Shown: piece by piece, positions 17,346-25,256 of the stretch
Numbering within the stretch: position 1 is the first letter of the stretch
How the letters are laid out: each line of letters starts with the position of its first letter
From: AC-51 sp963749895
GTDB taxonomy: Bacteria; Actinomycetota; UBA4738; HRBIN12
NCBI GenBank assembly: GCA_963749895.1
Contig: CAVVOG010000002.1
Location: 62,001-126,000, forward strand
DNA length: 64,000 bases
Direction of reading: 5' to 3'
Notes under the pieces: model-generated
What the model saw: the letters and a program-made list of their open reading frames with translations, nothing else
What the model was told of the DNA's origin: nothing
Databases searched by the model: none
Made by a program: the position numbers and the translations under genes

Positions 17346-18557
17346 CTACATCACGGGCTCGGTGAGGCGGGCGTAGAACCGCTGTTCGAGACCTCCCACC
17401 TTCGTGAACTCTCCCCCGAGGTGCAGATGAGGACCATCGGTCAAGGTGGCCCACACGCCGTTGTAGAGACAGCAGACCGATGGGGTCCACGACGTGATCG
17501 CACGACCGGTCGCGCGGCGGAGCGCCACGAGGCGGGGCTGGTACCAGCAGCCGGTGTTCGGCGTCGCGTTCGACCCGCATTGCGGCGTGTCGTCGTCCTC
17601 CACCCATTGGAAGTGTCCACCCACGACAAGCGTGTCCGCGTCCCATCGCGCGAGTGCCTGGGCCGAACCCGAGGTGTCGGTGTGCCAGAGCTTGGGTGCT
17701 CGGCCTTGCGCATCGACGGTCGACAGGTCGTAGGCGGCCACGTAGTCGGAGCCGCCGGCCGCGCTATAGAGGACCCCGGCGTCGATCAGGACCTCATGCC
17801 CCCACGCTGCGCTGGCCTGACGGATGTTCGCGGGCGCCCACGCAGGGTCGACCGCCCCCGTGGACGGATCGAAGCGGAAGAACACCTTGTGCGGGTCCCA
17901 TGCCTCGCCGATCTTCACGAAGTCGAACTGCCCGGTCGCCACGAGCCACGGGCCCCACGACGTGATGTCGCGGATCCTCTCGAGCGTGGTGTGCGCACGA
18001 AGTGAGTCGTCCACCAGCACCTCGATCGGCGTGAACCCCGGGACCAGGGCGCCGGACGTGATGTCGTACGCCGTGAGCTTCACCCCACCCGCGTACACCG
18101 TCGTCTCATCCGCGTGCACGGACTTCAGCAAGGCGGTTCGGTACGTGTGCACGACAGCCCCCGTCCTCGGGTCGAGCCCGACGAGGTTCCGGTAGGTCTT
18201 GCCGCCGCACACGTACTTGAACCGGCCCGCCACGTAGAGCACACCGTCGGGTCCAAGGTGCATGTCCCAGACCTGGAAGTCGGTGAACACGGGCGGCGCC
18301 ACGGAGGCAGGGAACCCCGCCGGGGTGAATGCTGCCAGACCGGTGACGGCGGTGACGGGGTCACCTTTCGTATTCAGCAGGGAGCTGAACGTGCCGCCGA
18401 GCCAGGTGAGACCACCCGCCTGCTCCAGGGCGCGTACGCGAGCGTTCACCATCCACGTGTCGTCGGGCACGGTCTCGGGGAGCGCGGCAGCAGCGGGTGC
18501 GGCAGACATGAGCATGGCGAGAGCAGCCACGAAGGACACGATGCGGGCAGCGATCAT
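17346..18557 (-). CDS. Secreted beta-propeller-like protein
   Basis: A 403-residue exported protein. MIAARIVSFVAALAMLMSAAPAAAALP is a signal peptide with a type I site near AAA-LP. The mature part contains repeated propeller-like blades, for example LTWLGGTFSSLL, LYVAGRFKYV, VYAGGVKLTAYD, LVATGQFDFV, LVVGGHFQWV and LHLGGEFTKV, roughly 55-60 residues apart. No catalytic site is recognised; Cys pairs (CGGKTYRN, PQCGSN, NTGCWYQ, SVCCLY) fit an extracellular disulfide-bonded protein. ATG 18557 is chosen because it starts the signal peptide; GTG 18563 is possible. Confidence 0.75.
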   Translation of the reverse strand: MIAARIVSFVAALAMLMSAAPAAAALPETVPDDTWMVNARVRALEQAGGLTWLGGTFSSLLNTKGDPVTAVTGLAAFTPAGFPASVAPPVFTDFQVWDMHLGPDGVLYVAGRFKYVCGGKTYRNLVGLDPRTGAVVHTYRTALLKSVHADETTVYAGGVKLTAYDITSGALVPGFTPIEVLVDDSLRAHTTLERIRDITSWGPWLVATGQFDFVKIGEAWDPHKVFFRFDPSTGAVDPAWAPANIRQASAAWGHEVLIDAGVLYSAAGGSDYVAAYDLSTVDAQGRAPKLWHTDTSGSAQALARWDADTLVVGGHFQWVEDDDTPQCGSNATPNTGCWYQPRLVALRRATGRAITSWTPSVCCLYNGVWATLTDGPHLHLGGEFTKVGGLEQRFYARLTEPVM

Positions 18558-18774
18558 CGTCACGGGCTCCGTTCGCTCCGGTCCAACCCTGGCACACGAC
18601 GCCGGAGCCACCTAGGGCCGTTCGTCCCGCGCAGGTACGAGTCGTCATGCGACGTGCCCCGTGAGCGATCCGAGGCGCGGCGACCGTCCCGGGTGAGCCG
18701 GGACATCCGGCGGTGGTCATCGCATCCCCTGTGGGGCAGTGTTCCGAGGTCCGAGCACGCCTGGGAGGGCCTCG

Positions 18775-19905
18775 ATGGAACGCCGACACGACCTGGACTG
18801 GCTGCGCGTCGGGGCGGTCCTGCTCCTGCTCCCGTTCCACTCGGCGCGGGTGTTCGATCCGTTCGAGGACTTCTACGTCCACTCTTCCACGACGAGCGAG
18901 CCGCTGTTCTGGTCGGTCGTCGCGTTCATCTCGATGTGGCAGATGGAGCTGCTGTTCGTGCTGGCCGGCGCCGCCTCCTGGTTCGCGTTCGGCAAGCGGA
19001 CCGCAAGCGAGTACCGGGCCGAGCGCGTGAAGCGCCTGCTCGTTCCGTTCCTGTTCGGCTTGGTCGTGATCGTCCCGATCCAGCAGTACCTGGCGATCGT
19101 CTGGCGCGGCGGGAGCGCGTCGGTCGCAGCGTTCACGACGCACTACTGGGGCATGCAGGGCGAGATCGGCGGTTACGACGGCGCCTTCACGTTCGGGCAC
19201 CTGTGGTTCGTCTTCTACCTCTTCCTGTACTCGCTGGCCGCGGCACCGCTGTTCGCGCGGTGGCACGCGCGGGCCGGCGGGCGTCGCTGGGTGGGCTGGT
19301 ACCTGGTGCTGATGCCGTTCGTGATGTGGATCGGCGAGGCGCTGCCCTGGCCGGAGGACGGGCCGCAGAACCTCTTCTACTCGTTCGCGCTGTTCGTCAG
19401 CGGCTTCCTGCTGGTGTCCGAGCCCCGGTTGGAACGGGCGATCGACGACGCCTGGCGAGGGCTCGTGCCGCTGGGTGTGATCCTGGTGGCGTCACGCCTG
19501 TGGCTCGGTGCCTCCGGGACCTACGCCGAGTGGGACGAGGGCGCGATGTCGGTTGTCCTCGATGTCTATCGGCTCACGGTCACGTGGGTGGCGGTGCTCG
19601 CCCTCATGGCGCTCGGGCGGCGGTTCCTCTCGTTCGAGACCCCGTTCCTGCGATGGGCGAACGAGGGCGCCTACCCGATCTACCTCCTGCACCAGAGCGT
19701 GATCATCGTGGTCGCCTACGCGATGTTGGAGGCATGGGTCGCGCCGGCCGTTGCCGGATGGGCGATCGTCACCGTGGTGTCGCTCGCGGCGACGGTCGGG
19801 GCGTACGAGCTGCTCGTGCGGCCGTGGAACCCCGTGCGGGTGCTGTTCGGGATGAAGCCGCGTGTCGCGCCGGCTGCGGCCGGGGTGCCCGCGCTCAGGT
19901 CGTGA
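18775..19905 (+). CDS. Acyltransferase 3 family membrane protein
   Basis: A 376-residue polytopic protein of the acyltransferase-3 (OafA/NodX-like) family. It starts MERRHDLDWLRVGAVLLLLPFHSARVF, with the conserved Arg-x-x-x-Leu-Asp and His motif in helix 1. About ten membrane segments follow, and FGHLWFVFYLFLYSL and EGAYPIYLLHQSVIIV are typical. It transfers acyl groups from a carrier to sugars or lipids at the membrane; the target is unknown. GGGAGGG lies 8 nt before the ATG. Confidence 0.85.
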   Translation: MERRHDLDWLRVGAVLLLLPFHSARVFDPFEDFYVHSSTTSEPLFWSVVAFISMWQMELLFVLAGAASWFAFGKRTASEYRAERVKRLLVPFLFGLVVIVPIQQYLAIVWRGGSASVAAFTTHYWGMQGEIGGYDGAFTFGHLWFVFYLFLYSLAAAPLFARWHARAGGRRWVGWYLVLMPFVMWIGEALPWPEDGPQNLFYSFALFVSGFLLVSEPRLERAIDDAWRGLVPLGVILVASRLWLGASGTYAEWDEGAMSVVLDVYRLTVTWVAVLALMALGRRFLSFETPFLRWANEGAYPIYLLHQSVIIVVAYAMLEAWVAPAVAGWAIVTVVSLAATVGAYELLVRPWNPVRVLFGMKPRVAPAAAGVPALRS

Positions 19906-19916
19906 AGGCGACGGCA

Positions 19917-19922
19917 TAGACT
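19917..19922 (+). promoter_or_regulatory. -10 box TAGACT for a leaderless transcript
   Basis: TAGACT lies 6 nt before the ATG at 19929, with no ribosome site between. Part of the recurrent TANNNT pattern. Confidence 0.5.
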
Positions 19923-19928
19923 GTCGCC

Positions 19929-20360
19929 ATGGCGGAGACCGTGACGATCGACGGGCAGTCGTACCTGAAGCGGAACCCGCTCGGGGTGGCGGGACTCACA
20001 CTGATCACGTTCGGGATCTACGGCTTCTACTGGTGGTGGAAGGTCAACGACGAGCTCCGCCTCGCGCTGCGCGACGACTCGATCAGCCCCACGCGCTCGT
20101 TGATGGCGATGCTGTTCGGCTGGATCGTGATCGTGCCGCCCTTCATCGCCGCATGGAACACGGCGAACCATCTCCAGGAGTACGAACGCCGGGTCGGCGT
20201 GACGCAGACGCTCGAGCCGGCGCTCGTGCTCGTGCTCATGGTCGTCTTGACGATCGCGAACGGCGTCTACATGCAGGACCACCTGAACCGGGCGTGGGAC
20301 GCCGCGGCGCGCGGCGGCGCGTCGACGCCGCCGTCGTCCCTGCCGTCGCCTCCGTCCTGA
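19929..20360 (+). CDS. DUF4234-type membrane protein
   Basis: A 143-residue protein with three to four hydrophobic segments. The motif ITFGIYGFYWWWKVNDELR is the signature of DUF4234/DUF898-like proteins of unknown function. The C-terminal tail is a low-complexity Ser/Pro stretch (STPPSSLPSPPS). The ATG has no ribosome site but a TAGACT box 6 nt upstream, suggesting leaderless expression. Confidence 0.8.
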   Translation: MAETVTIDGQSYLKRNPLGVAGLTLITFGIYGFYWWWKVNDELRLALRDDSISPTRSLMAMLFGWIVIVPPFIAAWNTANHLQEYERRVGVTQTLEPALVLVLMVVLTIANGVYMQDHLNRAWDAAARGGASTPPSSLPSPPS

Positions 20361-20367
20361 CGCGGGC

Positions 20368-20547
20368 TCAGTCGAGGGCCTTGAAGACGTCGTAGACCAT
20401 GAAGGCCGGCCAGAACAGCCCCTGGATGATCGCCCCGACGTGCTCCCAGAACGAGTCGGCCTGCTGCCAGAAGTAGACCCACGCGCCGAAGATCCCCAGT
20501 CCGTAGATCGCCCCTCCGCCGGCCGCGCACGTGTTCTTGTCGCTCAT
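20368..20547 (-). CDS. Small membrane protein (59 aa)
   Basis: A 59-residue ORF starting MSDKNTCAAGGGAIYGLG. It has two hydrophobic stretches (AIYGLGIFGAWVYFW and VGAIIQGLFWPAFMVYDVF). GGGAGGGG lies 7 nt before the ATG, a strong ribosome site, and codon choice is G/C-ending at third positions throughout. Function unknown; similar short two-helix proteins occur widely in actinobacteria. Confidence 0.7.
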   Translation of the reverse strand: MSDKNTCAAGGGAIYGLGIFGAWVYFWQQADSFWEHVGAIIQGLFWPAFMVYDVFKALD

Positions 20548-20645
20548 CGATGTCCCCTCCCGTCGAGGCCAGGCTCGTCGAGCGAGGTGGGTCCCGACAT
20601 GGGGCGAAGGTCCCGTCGGGACCAGCCGGTCGTCGAACGGTCGAG

Positions 20646-20840
20646 CTACTCGGGGGCGAGCCCCATACGGTAGATCTCGGCGCCGTTGCCCGTGTCGCGG
20701 AGCGCCACGTGCGTCGTGCCGTCAGCCGCCAGGGGCTCCCAGTTCGTCCCGAACCACGTCTCGGCGTCGGCCTGCGTCTGGAACGCCTCGGACGTGCCCG
20801 TCTCCTCGCCGTCGGCGTCGATGTAGACCCACTCCACCAT
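20646..20840 (-). CDS. Small conserved-type protein (64 aa)
   Basis: A 64-residue acidic soluble protein, MVEWVYIDADGEETGTSEAF at the start and GNGAEIYRMGLAPE at the end. I recall similar short proteins in actinobacteria, without a known function. Its ATG overlaps the stop of the upstream metallopeptidase gene by one base (TGATG), so the two are probably translationally coupled; GAGGGGG also precedes it. Confidence 0.7.
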   Translation of the reverse strand: MVEWVYIDADGEETGTSEAFQTQADAETWFGTNWEPLAADGTTHVALRDTGNGAEIYRMGLAPE

Positions 20841-21235
20841 CACGGACCCCCTCGCGATCGACCGGTGTTCGCGCGGCTGATCGCCGCGCCCCATCGTCGC
20901 ATGCGCGCTACGTACGCGCGGCCGGCCTCGACCGACGCGGCCGGTACCTCGATCCCGAGCTCCCCGAACCGCTGCTGGGTCCACGCCTCGGCCTGCGCCT
21001 CGAGCTGCCAGCGGGGGTGCCGTCGGACCGTCGTGTGGCCGAGGACCGCGTGGCCGACCTCGTGGAGGCCGCGGTAGAGGGTCCGTCTCGTACCGATCGC
21101 GGCATCGAGATGAACCGTTCCCGGGGTCGCGAACCCACGTCGGTGGCTGCCACGGAAACGGCAGCCGCCGACGCACCAGGTCAGCTCGTATCGAGCCAGT
21201 TCGGCCTCGAAGGTGGCACGCAGGGTGGGCGGCAT
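20840..21235 (-). CDS. HEXXH metallopeptidase-like protein (ImmA/IrrE-type or SprT-like, small)
   Basis: A 131-residue protein with the zinc motif LHEVGHAVLGH (HEVGH plus a third His). PGTVHLDAAIGTRRTLYRGL before it is the pattern of small ImmA/IrrE-like or M78-type peptidases. A downstream Glu (QLEAQAEAWTQ) could be the third ligand. It overlaps the following 64-residue gene by 1 nt. A CATCCT box lies 7 nt before its ATG. No phage repressor is adjacent, so a role in repressor cleavage is not supported. Confidence 0.65.
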   Translation of the reverse strand: MPPTLRATFEAELARYELTWCVGGCRFRGSHRRGFATPGTVHLDAAIGTRRTLYRGLHEVGHAVLGHTTVRRHPRWQLEAQAEAWTQQRFGELGIEVPAASVEAGRAYVARMRRWGAAISRANTGRSRGGP

Positions 21236-21289
21236 CGCCGCAAGGATGCCACGGACCGCGGGTCCCGCTACGGGAAGATCCACGCGCGG

Positions 21290-21295
21290 TACCGT
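21290..21295 (+). promoter_or_regulatory. -10 box TACCGT for a leaderless transcript
   Basis: TACCGT ends 6 nt before the ATG at 21302 with no ribosome site between. It matches the recurrent TANNNT spacing. Confidence 0.5.
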
Positions 21296-21301
21296 GCCGT
21301 C

Positions 21302-22345
21302 ATGAGCCCAACGGCGAGAGGTTCGGTCCAGACGGTGCTCGGTCCGGTCAACCCGGACCACCTCGGCGCGACGCAGACCCACGAGCACCTGCTGATCGAC
21401 CTGGTCGGTCGGATGGGACCGCGTGCCGAGACCCCGGAGGAGCTCGCACGCTGGGACGAGCCGATCACGCTCGAGAACGCGTACGAGGTCCGCCGGTTCA
21501 TCCGCCTGTTCGCCGAGAACCTGCGCCTGGACGACGTCGATCTGGCGGCCGAGGAGCTCCGGGAGTTCGCCGCGGCCGGCGGCGGCACCGTCGTCGACCT
21601 CACGACGATCGACCTGGGGCGCGATCCGGCCGCGCTCGAGCGGATCTCGCGAGAGACCGGCGTGCGGATCGTGATGGGGACCGCGTACTACGTCCACGAC
21701 TTCCACCCGCCCGAGATCGCGCGGATGTCCGAGGATGAGCTCGCGGGGGTCTTCGTCCGCGACCTCACCGAGGCCGAGCCGCGCGCGGGGATCATCGGCG
21801 AGATCGGGATGACGTGGCCCCACCATCCCGACGAGGTGAAGGTCCTGCGTGCGGCGGTGCGCGCCCAGCGCGAGACGGGCGCGGCGCTCTCGATCCACCC
21901 CGGGCGCGATCCGCGCGCACCGCTCGCGGCTGTCGACCTCGTCGAGGACGCCGGCGGTGACCCGGCCCGCACGGTCGTCGGGCACATCGATCGGACGCTC
22001 ACGCGCCGCGAGGACATCCACGCGCTCGCCGATCGCGGGGTCTACGTGGAGTTCGACCTGTTCGGCCAGGAGTCCTCGTACTACGACCTCGACACACGGA
22101 TCGACATGCCGAACGACGCCGCGAGGATCGACCACGTCGCGTCGCTGCTGGAACGTGGTGACGGGGACCGGGTTCTCCTGTCGCAGGACATCTGCCGCAA
22201 GGCGCACCTGCGCCGCTACGGTGGCGAGGGGTACGGGCACCTGCTGTCGCACGTCGTCCCGATGATGCGTCGAAAGGGTCTCAGCGAAGACGAGATCGAG
22301 GCCCTCCTGATCGAGAACCCCGCGCGCCTCCTGACGATCGCGTGA
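21302..22345 (+). CDS. Phosphotriesterase-family metal hydrolase
   Basis: A 347-residue TIM-barrel hydrolase of the PTE/PHP/lactonase family. It opens VQTVLGPVNPDHLGATQTHEHLLIDL (HxH metal motif). RAGIIGEIGMTWP places a Glu where PTE has a carboxylated Lys, as in the E. coli PHP subgroup. SIHPGRDPRAP and VVGHIDRT give the two later His ligands, and LLSQDICRKAHLRRYGG the active-site Asp. Natural substrates in the family include lactones and phosphoesters; not resolved here. It converges on the PIN toxin gene with a 9 nt gap. Confidence 0.88.
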   Translation: MSPTARGSVQTVLGPVNPDHLGATQTHEHLLIDLVGRMGPRAETPEELARWDEPITLENAYEVRRFIRLFAENLRLDDVDLAAEELREFAAAGGGTVVDLTTIDLGRDPAALERISRETGVRIVMGTAYYVHDFHPPEIARMSEDELAGVFVRDLTEAEPRAGIIGEIGMTWPHHPDEVKVLRAAVRAQRETGAALSIHPGRDPRAPLAAVDLVEDAGGDPARTVVGHIDRTLTRREDIHALADRGVYVEFDLFGQESSYYDLDTRIDMPNDAARIDHVASLLERGDGDRVLLSQDICRKAHLRRYGGEGYGHLLSHVVPMMRRKGLSEDEIEALLIENPARLLTIA

Positions 22346-22354
22346 GTCTGCCTG

Positions 22355-22735
22355 TCAGCGCACCTCGTGCACCTGGACGCCGCGGGCTGCTCGGGCCCAA
22401 CCACGGTCCGCCGTGACCGCTGTCCCGTCCACGAGTTTCGTGAGCGCGAGGCAGGCCCGGTCTCCGAGGGACAGACCGCTTCCCCTTCGCCACAACGCCG
22501 CGGCCTCCCGTCCGGAGGCGACGTCGAACTCGCGATGAACGACCCCGAGCGCCTCCAGATCGAACTCGAGACCCTCGACGTCCACGCCGTGCTGCTCGGC
22601 CTTCTGGAGGACCTCGGACAGGTTCACGGTCGACATCAGCGCCCCTTCGAGGAGCGCCTCGACCGCATCGGCACCCGGCTCCTCCTGGAGCAGGGCGAGC
22701 ACCGCAGAGGCATCGAGCACGGCAGGGCGCTTCAC
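22355..22735 (-). CDS. PIN-domain ribonuclease toxin (VapC type)
   Basis: A 126-residue PIN domain. The acidic catalytic residues are visible in VLDASAVLALL, TVNLSEVLQKA, LSLGDRACLAL and AVTADRGWA. The GTG start overlaps the antitoxin stop as GTGA, the usual toxin-antitoxin arrangement. It is expected to cleave RNA when not bound by its antitoxin. Confidence 0.9.
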   Translation of the reverse strand: MKRPAVLDASAVLALLQEEPGADAVEALLEGALMSTVNLSEVLQKAEQHGVDVEGLEFDLEALGVVHREFDVASGREAAALWRRGSGLSLGDRACLALTKLVDGTAVTADRGWARAARGVQVHEVR

Positions 22736-22983
22736 TCGGCGTCCTCGTCCCGGGCGAGCCTTCGGCGATCGGCGGCGAGCTCGTCGGCGAGGCTCACCTG
22801 CACGTGACGGAACCGGCCGCGTGCCCTCCGTAGGACCGCCTCTCGTGACTCGAGGATCACACGGTCCCCGTCGATCGTGGCCGCGAGCTCGGCGCCTTCG
22901 ACGAGACCCAGTCGGTGACGGATCTCGGCGGGGACGACGATGCGGCCTTGCGGGCCGAGTCGCACGGCATACGGCACGCTCAT
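22732..22983 (-). CDS. AbrB/SpoVT-MazE-like antitoxin
   Basis: An 83-residue protein. Residues 1-48 form a swapped-hairpin AbrB DNA-binding domain (VRLGPQGRIVVPAEIRHRLGLVEGAEL). The basic C-terminal half (REAVLRRARGRFRHVQVSLADELAADRRRLA) should bind the PIN toxin encoded by the overlapping next gene. The promoter region holds a long palindrome that is the likely autoregulatory operator. Confidence 0.88.
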   Translation of the reverse strand: MSVPYAVRLGPQGRIVVPAEIRHRLGLVEGAELAATIDGDRVILESREAVLRRARGRFRHVQVSLADELAADRRRLARDEDAE

Positions 22984-23013
22984 GGAGGGAGTATGCCACG
23001 GTTGCCCAGCTCA

Positions 23014-23037
23014 TGCCATATCTAGCCAGATATGGCA
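23014..23037. promoter_or_regulatory. Palindromic operator of the toxin-antitoxin pair
   Basis: A perfect inverted repeat with 10 nt arms (TGCCATATCT and AGATATGGCA) around a 4 nt centre, 31 nt upstream of the antitoxin ATG. The ATGCCA half-site recurs in direct orientation at 22993-22998, 23013-23018 and 23050-23055. This AT-rich block stands out from the GC-rich surroundings and is the expected binding site of the AbrB-type antitoxin or its complex. Confidence 0.75.
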
Positions 23038-23062
23038 CGGCCCGGAGTCATGCCACTTCGAG

Positions 23063-24463
23063 TCAGCTCTGGAACCCGAGCCCGATCCGATCGAGCAGCC
23101 GCAGGAACAGCGGGGTGCGGCCGGTTCGATCCTCGTGGTCGTAGGCGCGGATCGCCGCCTGGATCCCGAGCCACCGCGCCGGCTCGGGCGGGAAGGGCAG
23201 GGGTCGCTCGCGGACGAGCTGCAGCGCCGTCCGCTCGCTCTCGAGCCCGTCCACGAGGTCCAGGCACGTGATCGCGCCGAAGCGGGTCGCGCCGACCCCG
23301 AGGCCCGTGTAGCCGACCGAGGCCGCGACGCGCCCGTCGAACGCCGTCTGGAACATCACCGAGAACCGGCTGCACGAGTCGATCGCCCCGCCCCACCGGT
23401 GGGTGAACCGGATGCCCTCGAGCTGCGGGAAGAACTCGACGAAGTTCGAGGCGAGCCGCCGGTGCACACGGTCGTCCTGCTCGAACGAAGGGTCGGTCCG
23501 GCTCCCGTAGTGGTAGGTCGCGTCGTAGCCGCCCCACAAGATCCGGTCGTCGGCGCTCAGGCGGAAGTAGTGGAAGCGATTCGCCGCATCGCCCAGACCT
23601 TCGCGCCCCGCCCAGCCGATCGCGGCACGCTGCTCGGCGTTCAGGGGCTCCGTCATCAGCACGTGGTCGTAGACGGGGACGATCCTCGGTCGGATCCCAC
23701 CGATCAGCGGAGGGAACGCGTTCGTCGCCAGGACCACCCGCCGGGCACGCACCGCGCCGTGGTCGGTCCGGAGCACGAGGTCGCCGCCGTCGTCCGTCAG
23801 GTCTCGGACCGGTGTGCGCTCGTGGACGCGGGCGCCGAGCCGGATCGCCGCGTCCCGCAGCCCCCAGGCCAGCTTCGCGGGATGGATCAAGGCGGTGCCA
23901 CCGGTCATCTTCAACCCGGCGATCACGACCGGCGAGCGCACGACGTCCTGCGCCGCCGCGCTGTCGAGGAAGTCCGCCGCGGTGCCCTCGGGCCCGTGGA
24001 ACGCCTCCGCCGCGTCACGGAGACCGTCGGCTTGGTGCGACAGCCGAGCGAGCATCGTGTACCCGGTCTCCTCCCACTCGGCATCGATGCCGTGGCGTTC
24101 GATCGCGGCATGGATCCGGCGGAAGCTCTCGAGTCCCTGACGCTCGATCTCGTCGATCTCGTCGGGGAACCGTCGGGCGCCGTTCGGATGACCGTGCGTG
24201 AGCGACGCTGCGCAGAACCCGCCGTTGCGGCCGGAGGCCCCGATCCCGACGACCCCGCCCTCCAGCAGCACGACCTCGCGGCCGGGGTCGCGCTCGAGGG
24301 CTTCGAGGGCCGCCCACAGCCCGGCGAACCCACCGCCGACGATCGCGAGGTCGGCGCTGGTCTCACCCCGGAGGGGCTCGGTCGGCTCGGGACGCGACGG
24401 ATCGTCGAGCCAGAACGGCACAGGCCTGGCATCGGCCAGGGCACGATCGGGGGCGGGCGTCAT
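23063..24463 (-). CDS. FAD-dependent oxidoreductase (DAO family, gamma-glutamylputrescine oxidase-like)
   Basis: A 466-residue flavoprotein. The FAD dinucleotide motif is ADLAIVGGGFAGLWAALEALE, followed by VVLLEGGVVGIGASGRNGGF, the DAO-family segment of the PuuB/OrdL amine-oxidase branch. The C-terminal part has RFHYFRLSADDRILWGGYD and VGYTGLGVGATRFGAITCLDLV, also typical. It would oxidise a secondary amine or amino acid to an imine with H2O2. Given the glutamine-synthetase-like gene 15 kb away the gamma-glutamyl-amine pathway is possible but unproven. Confidence 0.85.
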   Translation of the reverse strand: MTPAPDRALADARPVPFWLDDPSRPEPTEPLRGETSADLAIVGGGFAGLWAALEALERDPGREVVLLEGGVVGIGASGRNGGFCAASLTHGHPNGARRFPDEIDEIERQGLESFRRIHAAIERHGIDAEWEETGYTMLARLSHQADGLRDAAEAFHGPEGTAADFLDSAAAQDVVRSPVVIAGLKMTGGTALIHPAKLAWGLRDAAIRLGARVHERTPVRDLTDDGGDLVLRTDHGAVRARRVVLATNAFPPLIGGIRPRIVPVYDHVLMTEPLNAEQRAAIGWAGREGLGDAANRFHYFRLSADDRILWGGYDATYHYGSRTDPSFEQDDRVHRRLASNFVEFFPQLEGIRFTHRWGGAIDSCSRFSVMFQTAFDGRVAASVGYTGLGVGATRFGAITCLDLVDGLESERTALQLVRERPLPFPPEPARWLGIQAAIRAYDHEDRTGRTPLFLRLLDRIGLGFQS

Positions 24464-24467
24464 GTGC

Positions 24468-25256
24468 TCAGCCTATCGACGCGGGCGACGACGGCCCGCC
24501 GATCGCGAACGCACCGTAGCCGACCACGCTCGCCGGATCGCCGGCGGTGTCCCCCGACGTCCGCAGGTCGAGCAGGTCGATCCGCCTGGACGTCGCGCGC
24601 GCGAAGGCGAGCGCGCCCCGCAACGCGAAGATGCCGCACGCATCGTTCGGTCCGATCGCCTCGGGCTCGCGCCGGACGACGGCATCGGCCGTCCGCCGAT
24701 CCACCTTCCGTGCCGCGTGGCGATCGAGGTAGTGGCTGAGATCGGTGCTCACCACCACGAGATCGGGAGAGACCCTTCCGAGGAGAGCTGCGATCTGCGC
24801 GTCGGGCCCACGGCCGACCGCCACCGGCACGATCCGCAGGCCGGGACCGACGAGCCGCTGGAGGAACGGCAGCTGGACCTCGAGCGAGTGTTCGGGGCCG
24901 TGCGGCACGTCGTCGACCCGGCACCCGACGGCCTCACGCATCGCGGGATCGACCTCGACATCGCCGAGCGGCGTCCGCCACGCGGACATCCCGGTCGTGG
25001 CGCACCCGGTGAGAGGCACGAAGTGCGCCGGCCCCAGGAGCAGGACGCGCCGGATCCGGGAGGCCCACGGACGCAGCGCGCCGTACGCGGTCGCGGCGAT
25101 CGGGCCCGAGTAGCGGTAGCCCGCGTGCGGCACGACGATCCCCCACGGCCGCTCCTCCAGGCGCCCGGTCGAGGTCTCGAGCAGACGGTCGACGAGATCG
25201 CCCAGCGCTCCGGGGTCGCCGGGGTAGAACGAGCCGGCGACGACGGGCTCACGCAT
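24468..25256 (-). CDS. amrB: AmmeMemoRadiSam system protein B (Memo family)
   Basis: A 262-residue Memo-family protein. It starts MREPVVAGSFYPGDPGALGDLV, and VVPHAGYRYSG, LLLGPAHFVPLTG, PEHSLEVQLPFLQRL, STDLSHYLD and NDACGIFALRGAL match Memo/AmrB. The His residues correspond to the putative metal site of Memo, related to extradiol dioxygenases. Its ATG overlaps the stop of the radical SAM gene by 8 nt. The third usual partner, an AMMECR1 protein (AmrA), is not seen in the window. Biochemical function of the system is not settled. Confidence 0.9.
   Translation of the reverse strand: MREPVVAGSFYPGDPGALGDLVDRLLETSTGRLEERPWGIVVPHAGYRYSGPIAATAYGALRPWASRIRRVLLLGPAHFVPLTGCATTGMSAWRTPLGDVEVDPAMREAVGCRVDDVPHGPEHSLEVQLPFLQRLVGPGLRIVPVAVGRGPDAQIAALLGRVSPDLVVVSTDLSHYLDRHAARKVDRRTADAVVRREPEAIGPNDACGIFALRGALAFARATSRRIDLLDLRTSGDTAGDPASVVGYGAFAIGGPSSPASIG
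24470..24475 (-). promoter_or_regulatory. -10 box TAGGCT for a leaderless transcript
   Basis: TAGGCT lies 6 nt before the ATG at 24463 and overlaps the last codons of the upstream amrB gene, so the FAD oxidoreductase appears to have its own start site inside the operon. Confidence 0.5.

Noticed and set aside
20840..22252. A 470-codon minus-strand frame covering the phosphotriesterase gene
   Set aside because: Only its last 131 codons (HEXXH protein) are credible; the rest is the antisense shadow of the phosphotriesterase.
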